Shown here one piece after another: positions 7,931 through 16,098 of a DNA stretch of 64,000 nt. The first letter of the stretch is position 1; each line of letters begins with the position of its first letter. Below the pieces are notes generated by a model, which saw only the letters and a list, made by a program, of their open reading frames with translations, was not told the DNA's origin and searched no databases. The stretch lies in NCBI GenBank assembly GCA_017560095.1, contig JAFYOU010000039.1, positions 47,032 through 111,031 of the forward strand, read 5' to 3'. The position numbers and the translations under genes are program-made. The DNA is from Candidatus Gastranaerophilales bacterium (GTDB taxonomy: Bacteria > Cyanobacteriota > Vampirovibrionia > Gastranaerophilales > Gastranaerophilaceae).

Positions 7931-9772
7931 ATGCAAAATTTCAGACCGGATAGTGTAGGTAAAATATGCTTAACGCTTTTAAGCTTAACACTGTTAACGC
8001 AAACGGTTTTTGGATATGAAGAAGACAAAGTCTCATATTTGGATAGCGTATCGAGCGCATACATGTATAATTCACAAGAATCGAATTCAAACCTACTTAA
8101 TATGAATTCAACAGATGCAAGAGGTGTTGAAGCTACCTTAAAACTTGATTCGATACCAACAATTGCAAATTCTAATTTAAAAATAAATCTTTCTTTAAGA
8201 GATTCTGATTTAAAACAAGCTTTAAGGATGATTGCAGATAAAGGCGGTCTTAATATTGTTTTCGATAAATCAGTTGAAGGTAAAATTACATTAGATCTGA
8301 ACAATGTTACGGTCAATGAAGCCTTCATGACTATATTTAAATCATCACAATTAACATATACAATTGATGGAAATACAATTACTGTAATGACTCTTGAGGC
8401 TTCAAAGAATATTGCGTATACAAGACAAAACATGACAGTAATTCCAATTAAATATGTTAATTCAGAAAATGTTGCATCCTTCTTAAATGCAAACTTATTT
8501 TCTTCAAATATATTTGGTTTATCAAACAAACCTATAGTTACTTCAAACCCAAGAACAAATCAAATTATGGTTTTTGGTACATTGGCAGACGTTAATGCAA
8601 TTAAGCGCATATTGCCAATGATTGATACTAAACCTATGATTAATAGCTTTAGAGTTAACCACACAACACCTGAAGAGATGGCAAAATTAATCTGTGATGC
8701 TATGTTTAGTGGCGAAGGATCATCTTCATCATCTACAAGCTCTTCATCAAGCAGTAGCTCTGGCGACAAAATTGCACTTGGTGGCGGGGAAATAGCTTGC
8801 AGAGATGGCGCAGATCAAAGCAGTCAATCAGGAAAATCAGCAGATTTAACCGCATTCAAAAGCACCCCTTTAACAGTTGCATATTTCCCGGACCTAGGGA
8901 AAATCAACACATACGGCGGTTCTGTAGAACAAATTGAAGTTATAAAAGATTTTATCAAAGAACATGATAAAAAACAATTAATGGCATATGTTGAATTATC
9001 AGTTGTAGAGTTAAACGAAACTGGCTCTAAGGCATTCTCCAACACTTGGAATTTATGGACACCATTTATATCTCTAGGTTTTAATCCAGGCTCTGGATTA
9101 AAAACAACACATCCATTCCTAGTGTGGGACGGAGGTGATATAGCAGGAGTAGCTCAAAAAACAAATAACAAGGCTCTTGTGTACGAATTAAACTACTTAG
9201 TTAACAATGGAAACGGAAGAGTGCTTACTAATCCAAAAATCATGGTTACAAATGGAAAAACCGCTACAATCGACTTAACGTCTGACTATGTAAAAACCGT
9301 AACAAGTCAAGTTTTACAAAACTCAAATGGTATCACAGGTGCTACACAAAAAACATACGATATTGGTTCAGATGAAGGTCTATTAATTGAAATTACACCT
9401 TTTATCTCACCAGATGGTTACGTTTCAATGAACATAACTCCAGAATTTGCAACAATTAAAGGCAGGGAAACAACACCTGGACAAACAGGAGAACCAGAAA
9501 TCGCGGCAACATTACTACAAAGACGTGATTTAGAATTGAAAAATATCAGAATAAGAGATGGTGAAACCCTTGTTTTGGCTGGTTTAATAAAAGAAAACGA
9601 AACGCAAACAGTATCTAAAATGCCATTCATATCTGATTTACCATTTATTGGCGCTTTCTTTAGAGGTAACAACTCAGAAAAAGCTCGCGAGGAATTAGTT
9701 ATCATGGTAACTCCTCACATAATAAAAGATGCTGAAGATACTATAAGTAATGGACAAGTATACGATTTATAG
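7931..9772 (+). CDS. Secretin (PilQ/GspD family outer-membrane channel)
   Basis: Outer-membrane ring through which a pilus or secreted substrate passes. A signal peptide ends near residue 28 (TLLTQTVFGY). An STN/N0 domain follows at about 70-135 (LRDSDLKQALRMIADKGGLNIVF), then N1-type repeats. A Ser-only linker (GEGSSSSSTSSSSSSSSG) lies near 263-280, and the conserved secretin core at about 380-600 ends in ETLVLAGLIKENE, KMPFISDLPFIGAFF and LVIMVTPHII. Length 613 is within range. A GGGAGAAG ribosome site precedes the ATG. The Ser-rich loop sits between the last N domain and the gate, where several secretins have variable inserts. Whether it serves pili or secretion cannot be settled here. Confidence 0.93.
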   Translation: MQNFRPDSVGKICLTLLSLTLLTQTVFGYEEDKVSYLDSVSSAYMYNSQESNSNLLNMNSTDARGVEATLKLDSIPTIANSNLKINLSLRDSDLKQALRMIADKGGLNIVFDKSVEGKITLDLNNVTVNEAFMTIFKSSQLTYTIDGNTITVMTLEASKNIAYTRQNMTVIPIKYVNSENVASFLNANLFSSNIFGLSNKPIVTSNPRTNQIMVFGTLADVNAIKRILPMIDTKPMINSFRVNHTTPEEMAKLICDAMFSGEGSSSSSTSSSSSSSSGDKIALGGGEIACRDGADQSSQSGKSADLTAFKSTPLTVAYFPDLGKINTYGGSVEQIEVIKDFIKEHDKKQLMAYVELSVVELNETGSKAFSNTWNLWTPFISLGFNPGSGLKTTHPFLVWDGGDIAGVAQKTNNKALVYELNYLVNNGNGRVLTNPKIMVTNGKTATIDLTSDYVKTVTSQVLQNSNGITGATQKTYDIGSDEGLLIEITPFISPDGYVSMNITPEFATIKGRETTPGQTGEPEIAATLLQRRDLELKNIRIRDGETLVLAGLIKENETQTVSKMPFISDLPFIGAFFRGNNSEKAREELVIMVTPHIIKDAEDTISNGQVYDL

Positions 9773-9786
9773 AAATTAACAATGTA

Positions 9787-12147
9787 ATGTCAATGGATAA
9801 CAATACAATAATAAAATTAATAAAAAAAATTAACTTTGATTTAGCAAACAACTTTGATTTATCGGCAACAAAAGAACTTTCTTTTGTGCCGATAAATATG
9901 CAAAAAAACATCGCAACAGATGAAGATGTATTTTTTGTTGCAGTTTGCAAAGATTCAAACCAAACAAAAATCAAAGAATATATAGCAAAGTCTATTAATA
10001 ATACTGTTAATTTTATAAAGATGTCTAACAATGATTTTAAAATATTGTATGATACTTTCTTGGAAAAATATTCAACACTATATGGTAAAACCTTGCCAGA
10101 AGAATACAATTCTTCTATTTCTGAAATTTTTGACATTAATGAGAACAAAGAGGAATTAAATATAATAAATGATGAAGATTTTGATATAAACTCAGAATCT
10201 GATGAAGATATCACTTACAACGAAACAAATGAAGATGATTTTGATAATTGCGACTATGAAATATCTAACGAAGAAACAGACGCAACCTATGAATTAAATA
10301 ATTCTTTTGATAATCAAACATTTGACAACGACGATGATTTGTTCCAAGAAGATGAACAAGATGAAATAGAAATTATTCAACAAGATAAACCTAAAGCAGA
10401 TATATCTTCAGTAAAATCGCCTCAAACAAAAAAACTTGGCGAAATACTTATTGAAGAAAATTTAATAACAGAAGAACAACTGCAGACAGCATTAATTGAA
10501 GGACGTGCGCAAGGCATACCTTTAGGCTCGGTTTTGGTAAAAATGGGTTTTATTACCATTAAAGATTTAAAAGAAGCACTTGGTGCTCAAATGGGTCTTG
10601 AGTATGCAACGGCTGAACAATTAAAATCATTACCTGCTGCTATTTCAATATTGCCTGAAGACTTTATAAAAATCAATAAAGTTATTCCTCTTAATATGAC
10701 AGACAAATCACTTGTAGTGGGAATGGTAAACCCAAACGATATTAAAGTCATTAATGAAATTGTTTATCAAACAGGTTTAAAACCTACAATTAAGCTTGTT
10801 ACACATGTTGAATTTGAAAATTTTATAAACACGTATTATTCAACAGACAAACAAGAAACAAAAGAACTTTTAGAACAACTTAACGATGATGACTCCATAC
10901 TGGCAACAAATGGAGAATTATGGGACCAAGTAGAACAAGAAATTCAAGACTCTGATGGCGTAGTTTCCCAACTTGCAAACAAAATTATTACAATGGCGAT
11001 CGATAGACGTGCATCAGATATTCATATCGAACCTTTAAACGAAGGTTATAGAGTAAGATTAAGAATAGATGGTTCTTTACAAGAAGTACTTCAAATTCCA
11101 GCAAAAGTTGATAGTGCGGTAATTTCAAGATTTAAAGTATTATCAAAAATGAATATTGCGGAACACAGACGTACACAAGATGGTTCGTTTACCTTAAAAT
11201 ACAAAAATAAAGCACAGGATTTCCGTGTAAATACACTTCCAGTTGCCGGACGCGAAAAAATGGTAATTCGTGTACTTGCTCCGCAAATGGATTCAAAGCA
11301 AGCAAAAGCAGATAAAATCGAAGTTGTTGGAGCATCGGAAGATGACATCAAAAAGATTAGATATTTAGTTTCATCTCCAAATGGAATCGTACTAACTGCA
11401 GGTCCAACAGGCTCAGGCAAAACTACAACACTATATGCGCTTTTAAGATACATGAATTCAGATGATGTTAACATTACGACCATCGAAGATCCTGTTGAAA
11501 TTAAGCTTGAGGGCATAAATCAATCTTCAATTAACACGAAAGCAGGTATTACATTTGCCAATTCACTGCGTGCAATATTAAGACAAGATCCTGATTCAAT
11601 ACTTATAGGGGAGATTCGTGACTACGAAACGCTTGAAGTAGCAATTTCTGCTTCACTAACAGGTCACTTAGTGTTATCTACAATTCACACAAACTCAGCT
11701 GCCGCAACAATTACACGTTTAATTGAAATGGGTGCAAAAGATTATCTTATTTCATCAACATTGTCCGGCGTTATTGCTCAACGTTTAGTTAAAAAATTGT
11801 GCCCAAATTGCAAAGAAGCTTACTTCCCAACAGTTGAAGAAGCAAGGCAAATCTTAACAGATCCTGTAGAAATACAAAAGTTAACTAAAACAAAATTATA
11901 CAGACCTCATGGGTGTCCAAACTGTAAAAACTCAGGCTATTTAGGACGTCTTGCGGTACTAGAAATTCTTGTTATAAATAATGAAATAAGGAAAATGATT
12001 GCGCAACGCGCGCATGATGTAGAACTTGAAGATTATGCAATTAAACAAGGAATGAAGACGTTAAAAATGTCATGCTTAAGACACATTCTAGAAGGCAGCA
12101 CTTCAATCGAAGAACAAGTAAGAATATTAGGTTTAGCAGGCGAATAA
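9787..12147 (+). CDS. pilB: Type IV pilus extension / type II secretion ATPase (PilB/GspE)
   Basis: Cytoplasmic hexameric ATPase that powers pilin polymerisation. An unusual N-terminal region of about 210 residues is rich in Asp, Glu and Asn. It is followed by an MshEN (GSPII_E N-terminal) domain at about 215-330 (LGEILIEENLITEEQLQTAL), then the core: Asp-box DIHIEPL, Walker A GPTGSGKTT near residue 539, DPVEIKLEGI, Walker B DSILIGEIRD, His-box GHLVLSTIHTN. Two CPNC pairs near 673 and 711 form the zinc site of the C-terminal clip. A second in-frame ATG follows at 9793; the first was kept. At 786 residues it is long because of the acidic extension. Its stop is one base before pilC. Confidence 0.94.
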   Translation: MSMDNNTIIKLIKKINFDLANNFDLSATKELSFVPINMQKNIATDEDVFFVAVCKDSNQTKIKEYIAKSINNTVNFIKMSNNDFKILYDTFLEKYSTLYGKTLPEEYNSSISEIFDINENKEELNIINDEDFDINSESDEDITYNETNEDDFDNCDYEISNEETDATYELNNSFDNQTFDNDDDLFQEDEQDEIEIIQQDKPKADISSVKSPQTKKLGEILIEENLITEEQLQTALIEGRAQGIPLGSVLVKMGFITIKDLKEALGAQMGLEYATAEQLKSLPAAISILPEDFIKINKVIPLNMTDKSLVVGMVNPNDIKVINEIVYQTGLKPTIKLVTHVEFENFINTYYSTDKQETKELLEQLNDDDSILATNGELWDQVEQEIQDSDGVVSQLANKIITMAIDRRASDIHIEPLNEGYRVRLRIDGSLQEVLQIPAKVDSAVISRFKVLSKMNIAEHRRTQDGSFTLKYKNKAQDFRVNTLPVAGREKMVIRVLAPQMDSKQAKADKIEVVGASEDDIKKIRYLVSSPNGIVLTAGPTGSGKTTTLYALLRYMNSDDVNITTIEDPVEIKLEGINQSSINTKAGITFANSLRAILRQDPDSILIGEIRDYETLEVAISASLTGHLVLSTIHTNSAAATITRLIEMGAKDYLISSTLSGVIAQRLVKKLCPNCKEAYFPTVEEARQILTDPVEIQKLTKTKLYRPHGCPNCKNSGYLGRLAVLEILVINNEIRKMIAQRAHDVELEDYAIKQGMKTLKMSCLRHILEGSTSIEEQVRILGLAGE

Positions 12148-12148
12148 A

Positions 12149-13372
12149 ATGGCAACATATACATATACAGCTTTAAAAGACAACACTATAACGGTTACCG
12201 GAAGAATTGAAGCGCAAGATTTAGCTGAAGCACGCAGAAAAATTCGCGCAATGAATCTTTTGCCAACTTCAATTATGGATGCTGAATCAGCAGACAATAA
12301 AAAATCTGGCTTATTCGGCTTAAAGCCTTCAAATAAAGTTTCTGCTCTTAGCTTAAAAGAAAAAATTGATTTTACGTCAACTCTAGAAATGCTAACATCA
12401 ACAGGTATTCCAATTATTGAAGCCTTATTATTCATAGAACAAAATTCAGATTCTTCAAGAATCAGAACAATGTCTCACAATTTCAGAAAAGAAATCATTG
12501 GTGGTACTACACTTGGCGAAACACTTGAAAAATATAGAGAAATTTTTGGAAGAGTATATATTGGTCTTGTAAAAGCCGGTGAAGACTCAGGGGAACTTGA
12601 TAAAACCTTAAACCGCATGTTGGAATTATTAAAAAAACAAGATGCTGTTAAAGGTAAAGTAATAGGTGCTTTAGTGTATCCTGCAATAGTTGTTGCACTT
12701 GCTATTGTTGCAGTTTTAATAATGTTAATATTTGTATTCCCCGCATTCCAAGAAATGTTTAATAATTTAGGTAAAGAATTACCTCCAATTACACAATTCT
12801 GCATGGATGCTGGTACATTTATGAAACAATATTGGATTGCTTGTTTTGTTGGAACTGCATTGGTAATTTTTATACTTTCAACACTATACAAACAACCGAG
12901 CATAAGAAATAAAATGGACGCAGTTGTATTACACATACCTGTTTTATCTAAAATGATGAAGTATTCAAATTTTTCAAATTTTATTGCAGTACTTCAAGTA
13001 TCATACGAAGCAGGTATTCCAATTGTAGATTGTTTGTTTTTAGCAAATCTAACAATGGATAACTACTTATTAAAAATGACAATCATGGAAGCTGCAACAA
13101 AAGTGCAACAAGGCATGCATTTATCAGCAGCACTTAAGCATGCAAACCAAGTTCCAACTATGATGACATTTATGATTGCGACAGGTGAACAGTCTGGTCG
13201 TTTAGGAGATTCGCTGTATCACTGCGTTTCTTATATCGACAAAGAACTTGATGCAACTATAGACAACTTCACAAAATTAATTGAGCCAATGCTAATGGTT
13301 GGCATAGGTATACTGGTTGCAATCTTAGGTCTTGCATTGTACCTGCCACTATTCCAAGCTTATCAACAATAG
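12149..13372 (+). CDS. pilC: Type IV pilus / type II secretion inner-membrane platform protein (PilC/GspF)
   Basis: Polytopic platform protein that couples the PilB motor to pilin assembly. The start MATYTYTALKDNTITVTGRIEA is the typical short N-terminal beta segment. Two repeated T2SSF cytosolic helical bundles follow, beginning SLKEKIDFTSTLEMLTSTGIPIIEAL near residue 70 and KYSNFSNFIAVLQVSYEAGIPIVDCL near 270. Membrane spans lie near 172-195, 225-245 and 375-400. Both bundles carry the TGE[QD]SG[RE]L-type motif (KAGEDSGELD and ATGEQSGRLGD). It is the last gene of the operon, followed by a weak terminator. No prepilin peptidase, PilM, PilN or PilO gene is seen in the window. Confidence 0.95.
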   Translation: MATYTYTALKDNTITVTGRIEAQDLAEARRKIRAMNLLPTSIMDAESADNKKSGLFGLKPSNKVSALSLKEKIDFTSTLEMLTSTGIPIIEALLFIEQNSDSSRIRTMSHNFRKEIIGGTTLGETLEKYREIFGRVYIGLVKAGEDSGELDKTLNRMLELLKKQDAVKGKVIGALVYPAIVVALAIVAVLIMLIFVFPAFQEMFNNLGKELPPITQFCMDAGTFMKQYWIACFVGTALVIFILSTLYKQPSIRNKMDAVVLHIPVLSKMMKYSNFSNFIAVLQVSYEAGIPIVDCLFLANLTMDNYLLKMTIMEAATKVQQGMHLSAALKHANQVPTMMTFMIATGEQSGRLGDSLYHCVSYIDKELDATIDNFTKLIEPMLMVGIGILVAILGLALYLPLFQAYQQ

Positions 13373-13374
13373 AT

Positions 13375-13401
13375 AAACTCTCACGCACCGAGAGAGTTTT
13401 C
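13375..13401 (+). terminator. Terminator after pilC
   Basis: AAACTCTC and GAGAGTTT form an 8-base stem around a 9-base loop, followed by a short T run. It begins 2 bases after the pilC stop. Confidence 0.6.
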
Positions 13402-13418
13402 ATAAATAGTTTACTTGC

Positions 13419-13912
13419 TTATTCTATCATATCTAGTTGGTGTTTATCTTTTGTATCTGCATTAGCTTTATGCAAAACGCTTTCTTTAGGCACATCAATT
13501 GCAGATTGCATTACTTTCTTTCCATTTGTATCTGTGTACACAAATTCAATTCCGTTGTTCTTGGTGTTTGTTATGTAATCAGGATTCCAGATACCGTTTT
13601 GAAGAAAATCATTTTGCATAACAACTTCAACATTTGCTTTTTTTGTTCCCAATTATCAATACTTGATTGTTTATGTGCTAATTCTTCTTGAGCTAATTGA
13701 ATTTCTTTGTTCTCTTTAGTTAACAAATTATTAAACTCTATTTGCTCCCGCTTGGCTAATCTGGGCAAATCCCTCTTGGCTTCTTTAGCCATTTTATCCA
13801 TCATTGCTTCAATTTGTTCCAACATATCACTTGTCATTTGATCTGTTAGAATTTTAAAAATTTCTTGTAATCTAACTATTTCATCACCAGCAACACTATC
13901 ATAACTATACAA
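13419..13912 (-). pseudogene. Unknown coiled-coil protein in two frames joined at an A_AAA_AAG site
   Basis: Two overlapping minus-strand frames look like one gene. The first (13912-13571, 113 residues) is a charged coiled coil, with MDKMAKEAKRDLPRLAKREQ and KENKEIQLAQEELAHK. The second (continuing to 13419) reads ANVEVVMQNDFLQNGIWNPD and ends in DKHQLDMIE. They switch at codons CAA AAA AAG (13645-13637). A -1 slip on the heptamer A AAA AAG gives one 164-residue protein; without it the product ends in a 21-residue unrelated tail. The 5' end is also poor: the only upstream start is a TTG two bases from a terminator hairpin, with no ribosome site. An indel-damaged remnant is the simplest reading; a programmed frameshift is the alternative. 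No family recognised. Confidence 0.55.
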
Positions 13913-13914
13913 AT

Positions 13915-13946
13915 ATAAACACCCGCCTTAAAAGGCGGGTGTTTAT
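13915..13946 (-). terminator. Terminator after the TpsB gene
   Basis: Perfect 15-base inverted arms ATAAACACCCGCCTT and AAGGCGGGTGTTTAT meet almost without a loop. The GC-rich core makes it the strongest hairpin in this part of the window. It lies 15 bases after the TpsB stop and could act in both directions. Confidence 0.8.
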
Positions 13947-13961
13947 ATTAACAAAACTAAG

Positions 13962-15722
13962 TTACAATATGTTTGAAGTTATCATAAAGTGAACTCTTAA
14001 GTTAGATGCATCATCAGGACGATTTACAATTGGAACACCAATATACACGTTACCAGATAAGTATCTTGTCATTTTAAGAATTAAACCACCACCAACACTC
14101 ATAACAAAATCTGAACTCATACCATAACCATAATCTCCAAACCAACCAGCATCACAAAATGCAGCAAGTCTGATAGAGTCGTCAATAAATCTTAACTTCT
14201 GAGGAAGTTTATTCAAGAATGGAACTGGGGCTCTCAATTCTAAAGATGCTGTAGCACCATAATCTTTTAAGAAATAACCTTCTTCAAATCCACGCACAGA
14301 AGAAACGCCACCGATTTGTAATTTATCTGAATACCAAACGTTTCTATTTGTCCATTGACCATTAGCAGTAAAGATACCCATCATTCTCCAAGGCAACACT
14401 TGTAAACGAGTCAAGTTAGCATGCAATTTAACCATTTTATTTGTTGGAGTGTGTTTGCTTGAATATCCAAAATAATCATTAGAAGCGCCAAACACATCAA
14501 TACCCTTACTAACTCCAAGATTTGCAAACCATTTACCATGAAAATCATCTTTAATATTTGTTAAATTAAATTTGATTGAACGGGTTTTATATCCGTACAA
14601 TTCGTAACCTCTTAAAGTAGTTTCTGTATTTCTTAAGTCAAATGCGATATCGCCATATAATTTATAATTTTCAGTTTTAACAAGTCTTCTAGACAAGTCA
14701 ACATAGAAACTGTGGGATTTACCTTCAACATTAAAATCTTTTAATGGACCTTCATCTAATTCTGTTCCTGAATATGAGTAACCAAGATTTAATTTAGTTT
14801 CATGCCTTCCAATTGGAACAGAATAAAATATACCTTGACCAATTGAACTTCTAGCGATTGAAGTTGTTGATAATAATTGATCACCAAAACCGGTTAAATT
14901 GCTCATACCAGCAAAAATAACAAATCGATTCAAACCAACAGAGCTTCTACCTTGGTTATCAAAACGGAAGTCGAAATCAATTGAGAATCTATCTTTAACA
15001 TTTAAAGTTAAATCTGAATATTGTTCAGAATCTTCATTATCTTGAAGAGCAACAGCACCTTTTATATAATCAGTTGCGTTCAATTCACGAAGAGATTCTT
15101 GAATATCTGCTACATTTAAAACTTTATCTTCTTGTATATTTTTATCTTTTAAGAAAGTAGCATTTAAATATTTTTTTCTGGCCCATTTGTTGCCTTCAAT
15201 TGTAATATTTCCGTATTTACCCTCTACGACAACAATTTCAACGTTTCCATCTTCAACTTTTTGCGGAGGAAGATAAGCAGTTGTAGAAATGTAACCATTT
15301 TTTTGATAAAACTCGGTAATTGCATTAGCCATACCAACTAAATCATCAATTGTAACTTCGTCGCCAACTTTTTGACAAACAAGATTCATCAATTGTTCTT
15401 CAGTATACTCTGTATTACCTGTTATATGAATAGAATTTAAGGTAAAACTAACTTCCTTATTTGGAAGATCTTGCATTTTATCTTTCATTTCTTTATTCAT
15501 CTCAATATCTTGTTCAAGATGTTCTTTTTCTCTATCATCACGAACTCTTTGTTCGTAATCTTTAATTTGCCTTAAGTTAGTTTGATCAATAACACCCGGA
15601 TCAAAATTACCAAACATCGGATTAAAACCAACTCCTGCCTCTGGACCAGCATATGCAACGCCTGCACCCAATATTAAGCAGGCAGCAAGAGTTAATGAAT
15701 TGTTTTTAAATTTGTTATGCAC
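13962..15722 (-). CDS. Two-partner secretion outer-membrane transporter (TpsB, ShlB/FhaC/HecB family)
   Basis: TpsB pores export a single large TpsA protein through the outer membrane. The 586-residue product has a signal peptide (LTLAACLILGAGVAYA, cleavage near residue 25) and a charged linker helix. A POTRA_2 domain follows at about 95-170, with FTLNSIHITGNTEYTEEQL and FYQKNGYISTTAYLPPQ. A second POTRA-like segment lies at about 170-230 (VEIVVVEGKYGNITIEGN), then a 16-strand-type barrel with the VRGFEEGYFLKDYGA (VRGY) motif of the Omp85/TpsB lid loop. It is divergent from the TpsA gene, an arrangement usual for TPS partners, with an approximately 380-base control region between. A strong hairpin terminates it. 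Confidence 0.92.
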   Translation of the reverse strand: MHNKFKNNSLTLAACLILGAGVAYAGPEAGVGFNPMFGNFDPGVIDQTNLRQIKDYEQRVRDDREKEHLEQDIEMNKEMKDKMQDLPNKEVSFTLNSIHITGNTEYTEEQLMNLVCQKVGDEVTIDDLVGMANAITEFYQKNGYISTTAYLPPQKVEDGNVEIVVVEGKYGNITIEGNKWARKKYLNATFLKDKNIQEDKVLNVADIQESLRELNATDYIKGAVALQDNEDSEQYSDLTLNVKDRFSIDFDFRFDNQGRSSVGLNRFVIFAGMSNLTGFGDQLLSTTSIARSSIGQGIFYSVPIGRHETKLNLGYSYSGTELDEGPLKDFNVEGKSHSFYVDLSRRLVKTENYKLYGDIAFDLRNTETTLRGYELYGYKTRSIKFNLTNIKDDFHGKWFANLGVSKGIDVFGASNDYFGYSSKHTPTNKMVKLHANLTRLQVLPWRMMGIFTANGQWTNRNVWYSDKLQIGGVSSVRGFEEGYFLKDYGATASLELRAPVPFLNKLPQKLRFIDDSIRLAAFCDAGWFGDYGYGMSSDFVMSVGGGLILKMTRYLSGNVYIGVPIVNRPDDASNLRVHFMITSNIL

Positions 15723-15786
15723 TTTCCCTAAATTCCTTTATGGTTAACTATGGAACTTCGCACGATACACACTAGTGCGCAATACT

Positions 15787-15815
15787 ATCATATAACATTG
15801 GACTTAATATACCAA
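15787..15815 (-). promoter_or_regulatory. Candidate promoter of the TpsB gene
   Basis: On the minus strand TTGGTA (15815-15810) and TATGAT (15792-15787) are separated by 17 bases. Transcription would start near 15780, inside an imperfect hairpin (15757-15782, arms TTCGCAC and GTGCGCAA with one bulge) at the 5' end of the message. Confidence 0.5.
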
Positions 15816-16013
15816 TAAATCATATTGATGATTTTTATCTTACTATAAAAAGAATGTAACAAAAATTTTTTGCGAATATGTTAAATTTTGTTAATTTCAT
15901 ACATATTTATACATATAAATAATATATCGTTTTAAAAATTATTTTTTATTTTTGATAAAATCAATATACACAGACTACTCCATGTAAATTTTTGTAACAT
16001 TGAGGATAACAAA

Positions 16014-16055
16014 GTGAAATATTTGTTCTGTATGTGGTTTTTATTACATGTATGA
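16014..16055 (+). CDS. Possible 13-residue leader peptide before the TpsA gene
   Basis: A GTG start at 16014 is preceded by GAGG (16002-16005) at a good 8-base spacing. It is followed by the short hydrophobic peptide MKYLFCMWFLLHV and a TGA stop at 16053-16055, 43 bases before the TpsA ATG. The ribosome site is better than those of many real genes nearby. It could be a regulatory leader peptide or a chance frame. No terminator/antiterminator pair is obvious downstream. Confidence 0.35.
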   Translation: MKYLFCMWFLLHV

Positions 16056-16098
16056 GCATATGGATAAAACTATAATTTATCATGAAAGGGAACATATA

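Larger units (their letters stand above)
15723..16098. other. Divergent control region between TpsB and TpsA genes
   Basis: This 376-base stretch holds the TpsB promoter and 5' hairpin at its left end and a very AT-rich middle (15830-15960). The repeated word TGTAACA occurs near 15855 and near 15993. A short peptide frame (16014-16055) and the ribosome site of the TpsA gene (AAAGGG, 16085-16090) lie at the right end. No convincing -35/-10 pair was found for the TpsA direction; TAAAAT at 15956-15961 is a possible -10 box only. Confidence 0.5.

Noticed and set aside
15953-15965. FNR-like box TTGATAAAATCAA before the TpsA gene
   Set aside because: The half-sites are 3 bases apart rather than the 4 required, and the sequence is easily met by chance in this AT-rich stretch.
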